Assembly: GCA_965223775.1 (NCBI GenBank)
Contig: OZ245021.1
Location: forward strand, 3,968,001 to 4,032,000
Direction of reading: 5' to 3'
Length of the DNA stretch: 64,000 nt
Source: JAJDXW01 sp965223775
GTDB lineage: Bacteria > Pseudomonadota > Gammaproteobacteria > HK1
Below are positions 1 to 8,276 of the stretch, piece after piece. Both the position numbers and the translations under genes were made by a program. The notes under the pieces are model-generated. The model had not been told where the DNA came from, searched no databases, and was given only the letters and a program-made list of their open reading frames with translations. The stretch's first letter is position 1. Every line of letters starts with the position of its first letter.

Positions 1-197
1 AGAACTTCGTCGGCACGGCGGGCGAGAGCGTCGACGAGGTGTTCGCGAACCTGGCCGGCCAGCTTCTCATGATCCCGCGTTACGGGCGGCCGGACGAGGT
101 GTCGGCAGTGGTCGCATTTCTCGCGTCGGACCGGGCGAGCTTCGTCACCGGAGCCTGCTGGAACGTCGATGGCGGCTTCACGAAGTTCCTGACCTGA
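1..197 (+). CDS. SDR-family oxidoreductase, C-terminal part
   Basis: The reading frame is open from the window edge (first full codon at 3) to a TGA at 195-197, about 64 residues. The end has the signature of classical short-chain dehydrogenases: a PEEVA-like segment (GRPDEVSAVVAFLASD), then FVTGACWNVDGG, the usual substrate-loop and 'tG..i.vDGG' C-terminus. The substrate cannot be told because the Rossmann glycine motif and YxxxK lie outside the window. It converges on the EamA gene, so it is not part of the minus-strand operon that follows. Confidence 0.85.
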   Translation, partial: NFVGTAGESVDEVFANLAGQLLMIPRYGRPDEVSAVVAFLASDRASFVTGACWNVDGGFTKFLT

Positions 198-317
198 AAT
201 CGGGCGGCAGGCGTCGGGTCCGGGGCCGCCCGGCGCGCTGCCTGACGTTTCCCGCGCCGCCCCGTGCTCCGCCGCCGGGCGCGCGCGTCGGGGGCGGTTC
301 GGTCCGCATTCCCCGCT

Positions 318-803
318 TCAGGCCGCCGGCGCCATCGGGGCGGAGCCCGCGAACAGGACCACGACCCCGCACACGACCAGCGCGGCCCCGAGCAGCCGCA
401 CCCAGGTGAAGGGCTCTCCCAGCACGAGCCAGGACACGAGCAGGGTGATGACGATGGCCCCGCTCACGATGATCGGGATCGCGACGTTCGCCGGCATCGG
501 CTCGCCGCCCGCAATGCCGCGGAAGAGATAGAAGTAGCCGATCTCGGCCGCCCCGATGCAAAGTCCCGCCGCCACCGCCCACGCGAGTGCGGCGGGCGAG
601 ACCCCGAGCACGTGGCCGCCGCGCAGCACCAGCCCGAGCGCGAACGCCGCCGACACCGCGAGCGCCGCGACCTGGAGGGAGATGGTGGCGAGAATCGGGG
701 TCGTGGCCGTAGCGGGAACATGGCCGCTCGATACCTTCACGAGCAGGTTGTACCCGGCATACAGGATCGTGATGCCAAGCAGCAGGACCAGGGAAACGTA
801 CAT
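318..803 (-). CDS. Half-size EamA/DMT-type membrane transporter
   Basis: A 161-aa, very hydrophobic protein with about five predicted membrane helices (near residues 3-22, 37-60, 67-87, 105-128 and 133-153). The last two carry the LVSWLVLGEPFTWVRLLGAAL pattern typical of the C-terminal half of an EamA repeat. Full EamA transporters are about 300 aa with two repeats; this is a single repeat and would have to act as a dimer, like small multidrug transporters. It is the last gene of the operon that starts with the glutamine-synthetase-like ligase, 45 nt after the preceding gene. Export or uptake of an amine or amide is an inference from context only. Confidence 0.7.
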   Translation of the reverse strand: MYVSLVLLLGITILYAGYNLLVKVSSGHVPATATTPILATISLQVAALAVSAAFALGLVLRGGHVLGVSPAALAWAVAAGLCIGAAEIGYFYLFRGIAGGEPMPANVAIPIIVSGAIVITLLVSWLVLGEPFTWVRLLGAALVVCGVVVLFAGSAPMAPAA

Positions 804-848
804 CGTGCGCGAGCCTCCGTCACAAGGGGGGGAAGCGCCGGCAGAGGG

Positions 849-1424
849 TCAAGTATCGGCCTCGCTCCGCCCCCAGTCGGGCTCGAAGCCCAGGATGATG
901 CAATCCGCCGCCAACCGCGGGTTGAACAGCAGGTTGTGCCAGAACGTCGCCTCGCGCAGGGGATTTTGCTCCGACAGGCGCCGGACGGCGCAGTGCACGC
1001 GGTATCGCTGGTTGAACTGCTCGAAGTCGAGCCGGCATTCCCGGCCTTCCAGCAACCGTGCCGCGGTTTCGGAATCGGGGGGGAAGCTCGCGGTGAGCGT
1101 GTCGGAGAACTCGGTCGCCGCCTGGTAGTGGCGTTCGGCGAAGAGCTGGAGCGCGTTCTCGCGCCGCTCGGCCGGATCGTGGGTGCGCCGGGCGAGGTGG
1201 CGAAGCTCCATCGTCACCGAGTGCTCGGGCCGCTTGCAGAGCACGGTGACGATCCGGGCGACCGGCTCGTCCGACAGGTGCACGAGCGGGGTCATCGCGC
1301 TCGTCGGGCGGCCGTCGTGGCGGCGCATCGCGATCTGGCGGATGCGGCACTGCCAGCGCAGGAACCGGTCGCGCAGCTTCTCGTTGGCGCTGTCGAGGCG
1401 CACCACGTTCGATCCCGCCTGCAT
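849..1424 (-). CDS. Unrecognised 191-aa protein in methylamine operon
   Basis: I do not recognise this family. The product is soluble, with no signal peptide or membrane segment, rich in Arg and acidic residues. It has a possible helical N-terminal half (residues 5-35) and a mixed C-terminal region containing YRVHCAVRRLSEQNPL and FWHNLLFNPRLAADCIILGF. Histidines and cysteines are scattered without a clear metal motif. It lies between the nitrilase-family gene (71 nt upstream) and the EamA transporter on the same strand, so co-transcription is likely. The overlapping plus-strand frames show no protein-like composition and were not chosen. Confidence 0.6.
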   Translation of the reverse strand: MQAGSNVVRLDSANEKLRDRFLRWQCRIRQIAMRRHDGRPTSAMTPLVHLSDEPVARIVTVLCKRPEHSVTMELRHLARRTHDPAERRENALQLFAERHYQAATEFSDTLTASFPPDSETAARLLEGRECRLDFEQFNQRYRVHCAVRRLSEQNPLREATFWHNLLFNPRLAADCIILGFEPDWGRSEADT

Positions 1425-1495
1425 CCGCCGTCAGCCCCCTTGGCCAGCCGGCGGCAGGTACCGGCCCGGCACGGTCGCGCGCACCGGGGCCGCGG

Positions 1496-2359
1496 TCAGG
1501 CGGCCGCGCGGGGCCTGGAGACGGATTCCCCCGGGTCGCGGAAGGGCCGGTCGTGCTCGAGGCTCGGGACGCGCCCGCGCGCCTCGGCGACGCTCCCGAT
1601 GTCCACCGTCTCGACGATGTACCCCACCCCCGAGCCGCCGTCCCCGAGCACCTCGCCCCAGGGCGAGACGATGAGGGAGTGGCCGTAGGCGGCGCCGCCC
1701 CCCGGCACCTCGCCCACCGCGCACGGAGCGACGACCACCGCGCCGTTCTCGATCGCCCGGGCGCGGTTCAGCACGTGCCAGTGCGCCTCGCCCGTCACCT
1801 TGGTGAACGCGGCCGGCACGACGAGGATCTCCGCCCCGGCCTGCGCGAGCGCGCGATAGAGCTGGGGGAAGCGAAGGTCGTAGCAGATGGTCATGCCGAG
1901 CCGGCCCCAGGGGGTGTCCACCAGGACCCCATCGCCGCCGGGGGCGACGACCGCGGACTCGCGATAGCGCTGGGTGGGGGACAGGTCCACGTCGAAGAGG
2001 TGGATCTTGTCGTAGCGGGCCCGGACCTCGCCGCGGTCGTCGACCACGAAGCCGCGGTTGATGAGCCGGTCCCCCGGTCCGTCCACCGCGACGGAGCCGA
2101 TCAGCATCCACACTCCGGCGTCGCTCGCGAATCCGCAAAGCGCGGCGAGCACCGGATGGCACTCCTCGGGGGCGGTCGGAGGCGCGAACAGCCCCCCTTC
2201 GCTCTTCAGCCCCCCGCAGTACTCGGGCAGGCACACGAGCTCCGCGCCGGCCGCGACCGCGTCGCCCGCCAGCCGGAGCGCCTCCCCCGCGGCTTCCTCG
2301 AAGGTCGCAAGCGGCCGCGTCTGCACGCAGCCAATTCGGACTTCTCGTGTCGCCGTCAT
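1496..2359 (-). CDS. Nitrilase-superfamily carbon-nitrogen hydrolase
   Basis: A 287-aa amidase of the Nit1/Nit2 (deaminated-glutathione amidase-like) branch. The catalytic triad is visible: Glu46 (LVCLPEYCGG), Lys118 (RYDKIHLFDVDL) and Cys159 (GMTICYDLRFPQLYR). The ATG at 2357-2359 starts MTATREVRIGCVQ, matching the usual family N-terminus; a longer in-frame extension upstream overlaps the next gene and was rejected. It is the seventh gene of the ligase/N-methylglutamate-synthase-type operon. Members hydrolyse small amides such as alpha-ketoglutaramate or omega-amides, so a role in gamma-glutamyl-amide or amide side-product turnover would fit the setting, but this is inference. Confidence 0.85.
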   Translation of the reverse strand: MTATREVRIGCVQTRPLATFEEAAGEALRLAGDAVAAGAELVCLPEYCGGLKSEGGLFAPPTAPEECHPVLAALCGFASDAGVWMLIGSVAVDGPGDRLINRGFVVDDRGEVRARYDKIHLFDVDLSPTQRYRESAVVAPGGDGVLVDTPWGRLGMTICYDLRFPQLYRALAQAGAEILVVPAAFTKVTGEAHWHVLNRARAIENGAVVVAPCAVGEVPGGGAAYGHSLIVSPWGEVLGDGGSGVGYIVETVDIGSVAEARGRVPSLEHDRPFRDPGESVSRPRAAA

Positions 2360-2394
2360 CGTCCCGCCTCCCTCTTGCGCTCCGGACTCGCGCC

Positions 2395-2805
2395 TCAGAA
2401 CTTCTTGTACGCATCCCGGAGCTGCACCAGGGGGTGGCGCTCCGACATCTGGAACTTGATGAGCAGCTCGCGCGCGATCATGTCCCGGTCCTGCTGGTTG
2501 TCGGGCAGATCGATGTCCTCCGGAACCCGCACCCAGCCGTTGATGTTGCGGTCGAACACCGCGGCGTTCCCCTCCTCGTAGCCCATGTGCACGTCCTCCA
2601 GCCAGTTGAGGTCGTCCCAACCCATGAGATCGAGGTAGTGCCTGAGGAAGGGGGTCAGGCGATCGTAGTCGGGAACCAGGTTGACGTCATAGCGATAACC
2701 GATGTGCTGGCCGATCTCCTTCTCGCGCGCCGAGTCGAGCCCGTCGCCCGAGATGAACTGATCGACGCTCTTGATCTCGCTTCCCTTGTAGCTGCTGCCT
2801 GCCAT
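2395..2805 (-). CDS. Unrecognised 136-aa acidic protein in methylamine operon
   Basis: The start at 2805 has a strong Shine-Dalgarno (GGAGAA, 6 nt away). The product is acidic and soluble, with motifs IGQHIGYRYDVNLVPDYDR, MGWDDLNWLEDVHMGYEEGN and a C-terminal amphipathic stretch ending DAYKKF; it has no Cys. I do not recognise the family. It lies 29 nt downstream of the 61-aa ORF and 35 nt upstream of the nitrilase-family gene, so it belongs to the same transcript as the ligase and the synthase subunits. Coding composition matches the neighbours, so it looks like a native gene. An accessory or structural role for the amidotransferase/synthase complex is only a guess. Confidence 0.65.
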   Translation of the reverse strand: MAGSSYKGSEIKSVDQFISGDGLDSAREKEIGQHIGYRYDVNLVPDYDRLTPFLRHYLDLMGWDDLNWLEDVHMGYEEGNAAVFDRNINGWVRVPEDIDLPDNQQDRDMIARELLIKFQMSERHPLVQLRDAYKKF

Positions 2806-2834
2806 GTGCTTCTCCGGTTTCTCCGGCTAGAGTC

Positions 2835-3020
2835 TCAGTCTCTCCTCACGGTCGCACCCGGATCGAAATCATCGTCCAGCCAGCGAACGAAGTTTTCGGC
2901 GTGCAACAGATAAGTCCGCTTGGTTGACGGTTGCATGTCAGTGGGTTCAACGGCCCGTCTGTACTTCTCCAAGGCATCCTTCACTTGTTGCAAGGCTGAT
3001 TTATTGCTGACTTTCGGCAT
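2835..3020 (-). CDS. 61-aa ORF resembling a recombinase core-binding segment
   Basis: A small ORF beginning MPKVSNKSALQQVKDAL, 20 nt downstream of the FMN-subunit stop codon. The centre reads TKRTYLLHAENFVRWLDDDF, which resembles the SAM-like core-binding (N-terminal) segment of tyrosine recombinases and short C-terminal tails seen on other proteins. There is no catalytic domain. Base composition is visibly less GC-rich than the flanking genes, suggesting separate origin. It may be an intact small protein or a remnant inserted into the operon; the frame is open and a purine-rich GAGAGA precedes the ATG. Confidence 0.45.
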   Translation of the reverse strand: MPKVSNKSALQQVKDALEKYRRAVEPTDMQPSTKRTYLLHAENFVRWLDDDFDPGATVRRD

Positions 3021-3040
3021 GAATCGTCTCTCGCGAGTTC

Positions 3041-4417
3041 CTACAGGTGATGATAGTCCTCGATGCCGACCGTGTAGCTGGTGCCCGCGAGCGGGACCCC
3101 GGCCATCGCCGACGCTTCCATCGTGAGCGCGGCGAGATCCTCGGGCTCGAGGCTGTGCACGTCGGTCTTCCCGCAGGCCCGCGCCATCATCTGGGCCTCG
3201 ATGGTCAGGGTGTGCAGGAAGTTGTAGACCCGCTCCGCCGCCTCGTCCGGGTCGAGCCGGGCACGCAGCGCCGGGTCCTGGGTCGCCACCCCGACCGGGC
3301 ACCGGCCGGTATGGCAGTGGTAGCAATGCCCGGCCTCGACCCCGATCTCCGTCTCGAAGTCGGATTCGGGGATGTCCTTGTTGCAGTTGAGGGCCATCAG
3401 CACCGAGTGCCCGATGGCGATGGCGTCCGCGCCGAGCGCGAGGGCCTTGGCGACGTCGCCGCCGTTGCGGATGCCGCCCGCGTAGACGAGGGAGATCTCG
3501 CCCCGCTTGCCGAGGTCGTCGATGGCCCGTCGCGCCTGGCGGATCGCCGCCATCCCGGGGACCCCGGTCTCCTCGGTCGCGAGGTGGGGACCCGCGCCGG
3601 TGCCCCCCTCCATCCCGTCGATGTAGATGGAGTCGGGGTCGCATTTCACCGCCATGCGTACGTCGTCGAACACCCGCGCGGCGCCGAGCTTGAGCTGGAT
3701 CGGGATCTGCCAGTCCGTCGCTTCCCGGATCTCGATGATCTTGAGCGCGAGGTCGTCGGGCCCGAGCCAGTCCGGGTGGCGCGCCGGGGAGCGCTGGTCG
3801 ATCCCGGCCGGAAGGCTCCGCATCTCCGCGACCTGGTCGGTGACCTTCTGTCCCATCAGGTGTCCGCCGAGCCCCACCTTGCATCCCTGGCCGATGAAGA
3901 ACTCGCACGCGTCCGCGAGCACGAGGTGGTGGGGGTTGAACCCGTAGCGCGACTGGATGCACTGGTAGAACCACTTCGTCGAGTAGCGCCGCTCGTCCGG
4001 GATCATGCCCCCCTCTCCCGAGCACGTCGCCGACCCGGCCATCGTCGCGCCGCGGGCAAGGGCGGTCTTCGCCTCGTAGGACAGCGCGCCGAAGCTCATC
4101 CCGGTGACGTACACCGGGATGTCGAGCTCGAGAGGGACCTTCGCGCGCGGACCGATGACCGTCTTCGTTTCGCACTTCTCCCGGTAGCCCTCGATCACGA
4201 ACCGGGTCAGCGTTCCCGGAAGGAACGTGAGGTCATCCCAGTGCGGGATCGGCTTGAACATCGAGAAGCCGCGCATCCGGTAGCGCCCGAGCTCGGACTT
4301 GATGTGGATGTCGTCGATCACCTCGCGGGTGAAGATCCGGCTCCGTCCGAGGATGCTCGTGTTGCGTTTGGGCTTGACGCCCGGATCGAGTCTCGGCGCC
4401 GTCTCGCTCTTCGCCAT
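3041..4417 (-). CDS. mgsC: FMN/Fe-S glutamate-synthase-like subunit (MgsC type)
   Basis: A 458-aa protein of the FMN-binding glutamate synthase family, the domain where 2-iminoglutarate or the N-methyl imine is reduced. The core has YVTGMSFGALSYEAKTAL, the flavin/substrate region DGMEGGTGAGP, LVYAGGIRNGGDVAKAL, and a Cys cluster CYHCHTGRCPVGV matching the [3Fe-4S] site of GltB. It is the third synthase subunit after the amidotransferase and the GXGXG protein, the order known from N-methylglutamate synthase operons (mgsABC). Separate archaeal-type glutamate synthases share the same split, so the methylamine assignment rests on the linked ligase, Tdm and TMADH genes rather than on this protein alone. 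Confidence 0.85.
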   Translation of the reverse strand: MAKSETAPRLDPGVKPKRNTSILGRSRIFTREVIDDIHIKSELGRYRMRGFSMFKPIPHWDDLTFLPGTLTRFVIEGYREKCETKTVIGPRAKVPLELDIPVYVTGMSFGALSYEAKTALARGATMAGSATCSGEGGMIPDERRYSTKWFYQCIQSRYGFNPHHLVLADACEFFIGQGCKVGLGGHLMGQKVTDQVAEMRSLPAGIDQRSPARHPDWLGPDDLALKIIEIREATDWQIPIQLKLGAARVFDDVRMAVKCDPDSIYIDGMEGGTGAGPHLATEETGVPGMAAIRQARRAIDDLGKRGEISLVYAGGIRNGGDVAKALALGADAIAIGHSVLMALNCNKDIPESDFETEIGVEAGHCYHCHTGRCPVGVATQDPALRARLDPDEAAERVYNFLHTLTIEAQMMARACGKTDVHSLEPEDLAALTMEASAMAGVPLAGTSYTVGIEDYHHL

Positions 4418-4473
4418 CTCGATGTCTCCCGTATCCCTTGGTTTCCGGATTTCCGGAGTGGAAATGCGACCCC

Positions 4474-5322
4474 TCAGAGGATCAGCTTCTTCTCGGTCGG
4501 CTCGAGGTTGTCGTAGTTCCAGAGCTGCTTGCCGGCGACGATCTTCGTGAAGTGATCGACCCCGCTCTCCGGGAGCAGCTCGTACTGCCCGAGCTTTCGG
4601 GTGATCCAGGCCTTGTCGAGGTCGGTCAGCTCGCCAGGCACCGCGTCCACCCCGAGGTCACGGATCTCCCCGCCGACGTAGATCGTCCCGTCGTACATCG
4701 AATCACCGAGATTCTTCCCCGCGTTCCCGCAGATCACCATGCGGCCGCGCTGCATCATGAAGCCGGTGAAGGCGCCGGTGTCTCCGCCGACGATGATGGT
4801 GCCGCCCTTCATGTCGATGCCGGTCCGCGACCCGACCGATCCCCGGCACACGAGATCGCCCCCCCGCATCGCCGCCCCGAACGTCGAGCCGGCGTTCTTC
4901 TCGATGAGGATCGTTCCGGCCATCATGTTCTCGCCGCAAGACCACCCGACGCGCCCGTGGATCCGCACGTTCGGGCCGTCGATGAGCCCGACCGCGAAGT
5001 AGCCGAGGGAGCCCTCGAAGATGAGGTTCAGCCGGTTCAGGATCCCGACCCCGAGCGAGTGCTTGCCGCGCGGATTCCTGACCACGATGGAACCGTATCC
5101 CTCGTCCATGAGGGCCCGCAGCTTCGCGTTGACCTCGGTCGAGGTCATCGAGTCGGCATCGATCTCCATGCGCCGGTTGTAGTCGACGTCCGGCGCCCAG
5201 GGATAGAGGAAGCGCTCCCCCTCCTCGGGGCGGAAGAAGATCTGCTGCGTCCGGCCGGCGAGCTGCTCGGTGTGCAGACCCATCTCGTAGGAGCGGTCCT
5301 CCTGCGACTTCATGCCTGCCAT
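4474..5322 (-). CDS. mgsB: GXGXG-domain glutamate-synthase-like subunit (MgsB type)
   Basis: A 282-aa protein whose second half is a right-handed beta-helix with the repeated G-x-x-G-x-x-x-G pattern of the GltB C-terminal domain (ENMMAGTILIEKNAG, MKGGTIIVGGDTGAFTG, NLGDSMYDGTIYVGG). In glutamate synthases this domain is structural and links the amidotransferase and FMN domains. It overlaps the end of the amidotransferase gene by 13 nt, implying translational coupling, and is followed 56 nt later by the FMN subunit. A second possible start (MKSQED) lies three codons downstream. Confidence 0.85.
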   Translation of the reverse strand: MAGMKSQEDRSYEMGLHTEQLAGRTQQIFFRPEEGERFLYPWAPDVDYNRRMEIDADSMTSTEVNAKLRALMDEGYGSIVVRNPRGKHSLGVGILNRLNLIFEGSLGYFAVGLIDGPNVRIHGRVGWSCGENMMAGTILIEKNAGSTFGAAMRGGDLVCRGSVGSRTGIDMKGGTIIVGGDTGAFTGFMMQRGRMVICGNAGKNLGDSMYDGTIYVGGEIRDLGVDAVPGELTDLDKAWITRKLGQYELLPESGVDHFTKIVAGKQLWNYDNLEPTEKKLIL

Positions 5323-6245
5323 ACCCGGGTCTCCTCGTCATAGGGATCGTAGGTGTCGATCTCCTCGGGAAGAATGGCGCGGATGGCGACCTCCTCGGAT
5401 GCGAGGGCGATGAGGTCGTCGCTTTCGTAGAGCACGAGGGGCTTCGCCGCCATGGTGTCCTTCGCCATGCCGAGCTGGTCCCGGGTCGCGATGAGATAGG
5501 TGAAGACGCCGTCGATCTCCCGGATCGAGCGCTCCAGGGATTCCTCGAGGGCGATCCCGTTCGCGAGATGGTGCGCGGTGTACACCGCGAGCAGCTCCGA
5601 GTCGCAGTCCGACATGAACCGGTGGCCCCGGCGCTCCATCTCGCGGCGCTTGATCCAGTAGTTCGTGATCTGGCCGTTGTGGACCACCGCGATGTCGTTG
5701 TAGGGAAACGCCCAGTACGGGTGCGCGGAGCGGATGTCCACGTCCGACTCGGTCGCCATGCGGGTGTGGCCGATGGCATGTGTGCCCCGCACTCCGCCGA
5801 GCTCGTACTGCCCGGAGACCACGGTGGCGTCTCCGAGGTCCTTGACGAGCTCGAGCGCGCTGCCGATCGAGAGGATCTCGGTACCTTCCACGTCCTCGAC
5901 GTAGCGCGCGAGATACTCGAGATCACCATCGAACGAGATGACGTACCGCCTGGTGTACTCGGTGGACGCGGAGCGGTCCTTGACCGCGACTCCCAGCTCG
6001 GCGAGCCGGCGATCGACTTCCTCGACCCGGCCGCGGATCTTGGCGTGGATGTCGAAGCCGGAGCCCATGTCCTCCTGCTCGGCGACCTTGAACCGCATCA
6101 CGTAGTCGCCTTCGACCGGGGTGCCGTAGATCGCGAAGCCGGTGGAATCGGGTCCGCGGTGCTTCAGCGCCTTCAGCATCGAGGTCATCTCGGCCCCGAC
6201 GCCGCTCACGCCTCCACGGTGAATGACTCCTGCAATTCCGCACAT
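5310..6245 (-). CDS. mgsA: Class II glutamine amidotransferase subunit (MgsA type)
   Basis: A 311-aa class II (Ntn-type) amidotransferase. Removal of Met1 exposes Cys2 (MCGIAGVIHRGG), the nucleophile that releases ammonia or methylamine from the gamma-glutamyl substrate. Other family marks are KHRGPDSTGFAIYG, the RMATESDVDIRSAHPY glutamine-site region and VVHNGQITNYW. It has no synthetase domain, as expected for the separate GltB1/MgsA subunit. The next gene overlaps it by 13 nt; upstream, 155 nt separate it from the ligase. A purine-rich GGAAGGGAAG precedes the ATG. Confidence 0.87.
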   Translation of the reverse strand: MCGIAGVIHRGGVSGVGAEMTSMLKALKHRGPDSTGFAIYGTPVEGDYVMRFKVAEQEDMGSGFDIHAKIRGRVEEVDRRLAELGVAVKDRSASTEYTRRYVISFDGDLEYLARYVEDVEGTEILSIGSALELVKDLGDATVVSGQYELGGVRGTHAIGHTRMATESDVDIRSAHPYWAFPYNDIAVVHNGQITNYWIKRREMERRGHRFMSDCDSELLAVYTAHHLANGIALEESLERSIREIDGVFTYLIATRDQLGMAKDTMAAKPLVLYESDDLIALASEEVAIRAILPEEIDTYDPYDEETRVWQA

Positions 6246-6400
6246 GTTCTGACTTCCCTTCCGTCATGAAGAGTTGAAATGCCGCGCCGGCCCCGGGAGA
6301 CCATGAACGGCGGCGCCTCCCGGTGCGATCCGCACCGGCCGTCGTCCACGGGCGCCCTTCGTCGCGCCCCCGGTGGGCCGTGCAGGCGCCTGCGCCGACC

Positions 6401-7879
6401 TCAAGGCAGGCAATCCAGATAGGTGTCCATGTCCCACTCGGTGCTGGTATGGAGGAAGCGCTCCCACTCGTCGCGCTTGTATTCGTCGAACAGCCGGTAC
6501 ATCTCTCCCGGCATCGCCGATCGGATGACGTCGTCGTTCTTCAGCGCGTTGAGCGAGTCGCCGAGGGTCATCGGCAGCCGCTTGACCTGCTTGCCCTCCT
6601 CCATCGCCTGGTAGATGTTGCGGTTCTCCGGCGGGCCCGGGTCGATGTCCCGCCGGATGCCGTCGTCGGCCGCCCGGATGATGGCCCCGGCCATCAGGTG
6701 GGGATTCACCATCGAGTCGACCGCCCGGTACTCGAAACGCCCCGGGGCCGAGATGCGAAGGCCCGTCGTGCGGTTCTGATAGCCCCAGTCCGCGAAGACC
6801 GGCGCCCAGAACCCGGTGTCCCAGAGCCGGCGGTACGAGTTGACGGTCGAGCAGCCGATAGCGGTCAGCGCCCCGAGATGGGTCACGATGCCGCCGACGA
6901 CCTGCAACCCGACCTTGCCCGGGAGCTGCACATCGTCGGTGTCGGGCATGAAGGTGTTCTCGCCGCCGGAAAGATACGTGAAGTTCTCGTCCATGCCGGG
7001 GAGCGCGGCGGGATCCTGGCCAAGCCGCTTGATCGACTCCCCGCCGCCCCGCCAGAAGCTGATGTTGTGGTGGCACCCCGAGGCCGAGACCCCCATGAAC
7101 GGCTTCGACATGAAGCACGCGATGAGATTGTTCTCGCGCGCGACCTGGGCGCAGATCTGGCGGTAGGTGGTGAGGCGGTCCGAGGTGCGAAGCGGATCGT
7201 CGAACGTGAAGTTGAGCTCGAGCTGGCCCGGCGCGTCCTCGTGGTCGCCCTGGATCATGTCGAGCCCCATCGCCCGCGAGTACTCGATGACCCGGAGGTA
7301 CACCGGCCGCAGGCTCTCGAACTGATCGATGTGGTAGCAGTACGGATTCGAGAAGCCGCCGTCGGGCTTGCCGTCCGGGCCGCGCTTGAGCCACATCATC
7401 TCGGGCTCGGTGCCGTGGCGCAGATGCAGCCCGCCGTGTTCGCGCTTGAACTGCTCGTGGATGCGGCGGAGATTCCCGCGGGAGTCCGAGGTCAGGAACG
7501 CACCCGGCTCCTGGCGCTCCTCGCGGTTGCGGAACAGCGTGCACCACAGCCGCGCCACCCGCTTGTCCCAGGGAAGCTGGCAGAAGGTCTCCGGCTCCGG
7601 GATGCCGACCAGCTCCTTGTCCTGCGGGCCGTAGCCGAGGTACTCGCCGTGGCGGTTGAGGAAGAGGTTCACGGTCGCCCCGTACACGAGCTGGAAGCCC
7701 CTCTCGGCGATGCTCTCCCAGTGATCGGCGGGTATGCCCTTGCCGCAGATGCGGCCGGTAATCGACACGAACTGCAGGTACAGGTACTCGATGCCGAGCC
7801 GGTCGATCATCTCGCGTACCTGCCGGACCTGCTCCGCCCGTCCGGGCGCTTCCACGAACCCTTCGATGTCCATCGCCAT
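6401..7879 (-). CDS. gmaS: Glutamine-synthetase-family ligase (putative gamma-glutamylmethylamide synthetase)
   Basis: A 492-aa GS-fold ligase. Seen: EDAPGQLELNFTFDDP (metal/glutamate region), KPFMGVSASGCHHNISFW (equivalent of the GS KP..G.GMH.H motif), GRFEYRAVDSMVNPHLM and PENRNIYQAMEEGKQ near the end. Next to mgsABC-type genes the likely reaction is ATP-dependent joining of methylamine to glutamate. The N-terminal region differs from the glnT/gmaS sequences I remember, so the amine substrate is uncertain. Two ATGs compete: 7877-7879 and 7871-7873; AGGAG lies 7 nt before the second, so the true start may be two codons in. It diverges from the GntR regulator across a 397-nt control region. 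Confidence 0.7.
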   Translation of the reverse strand: MAMDIEGFVEAPGRAEQVRQVREMIDRLGIEYLYLQFVSITGRICGKGIPADHWESIAERGFQLVYGATVNLFLNRHGEYLGYGPQDKELVGIPEPETFCQLPWDKRVARLWCTLFRNREERQEPGAFLTSDSRGNLRRIHEQFKREHGGLHLRHGTEPEMMWLKRGPDGKPDGGFSNPYCYHIDQFESLRPVYLRVIEYSRAMGLDMIQGDHEDAPGQLELNFTFDDPLRTSDRLTTYRQICAQVARENNLIACFMSKPFMGVSASGCHHNISFWRGGGESIKRLGQDPAALPGMDENFTYLSGGENTFMPDTDDVQLPGKVGLQVVGGIVTHLGALTAIGCSTVNSYRRLWDTGFWAPVFADWGYQNRTTGLRISAPGRFEYRAVDSMVNPHLMAGAIIRAADDGIRRDIDPGPPENRNIYQAMEEGKQVKRLPMTLGDSLNALKNDDVIRSAMPGEMYRLFDEYKRDEWERFLHTSTEWDMDTYLDCLP

Positions 7880-8276
7880 TCTCCTGGTCTCCTCGCTCTC
7901 TTCGGTCGCTGTCGTTCTCCCCGGCGGACCCTTGCCCCCGGGCCGGGGGTGGATTGACCGGGCGCTCGACGAGAGGCCCGGCCCGGTCGACCGGGGCCGC
8001 GCGGGGGGCGAGCCTCGCCGCCCCTCCCGGATCACGGGCCGATCTTCGAGCATCGATCATGACCAGTTCATAACCAAAACTCAACCAAAGTATCGTTATT
8101 GGTACCAGAGACGTGGTTTGACTGGTACGCTAGTCACGTGCCGGATACCGTGCAGAGAAGTCTCGCCCGCCAACCACGTCCCCGCGCCACGGCCCGCGGC
8201 GGCGCAACCCCGGCGCCCGCGGGGGACAACCGGGCTCGGCGACGCGGCGCGACGCGGCGTCCTTCATGGAGAGAGA
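7880..8276. promoter_or_regulatory. Divergent control region between ligase operon and GntR gene
   Basis: This 397-nt gene-free stretch must carry the promoters for the minus-strand operon and the plus-strand regulator. Its middle (8055-8140) is clearly less GC-rich. It contains TTGACT at 8118-8123, a good -35 for the regulator, followed 19 nt later by a weak -10 (GGATAC). It also contains the inverted repeat listed separately and two AACCAAA direct repeats (8072 and 8083 region). In-frame extensions of the flanking genes into it have low-complexity translations and were rejected. Confidence 0.55.
8102..8128. promoter_or_regulatory. Candidate GntR/FadR operator: GTACCAG-N13-CTGGTAC
   Basis: A perfect 7-bp inverted repeat, GTACCAG at 8102-8108 and CTGGTAC at 8122-8128, with centres 20 bp apart (two helical turns). 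The left arm sits inside the palindrome TGGTACCA (8100-8107). It overlaps the TTGACT -35 of the regulator gene, as expected for autoregulation by the adjacent FadR-type protein. The same GTACCAG heptamer occurs upstream of the binding-protein gene at 16615-16621. Confidence 0.45.

Noticed and set aside
264..1688. Long plus-strand frame opposite the EamA and unknown genes
   Set aside because: Translation is Arg/Gly/His-rich without motifs; it is the GC-rich shadow of minus-strand genes.
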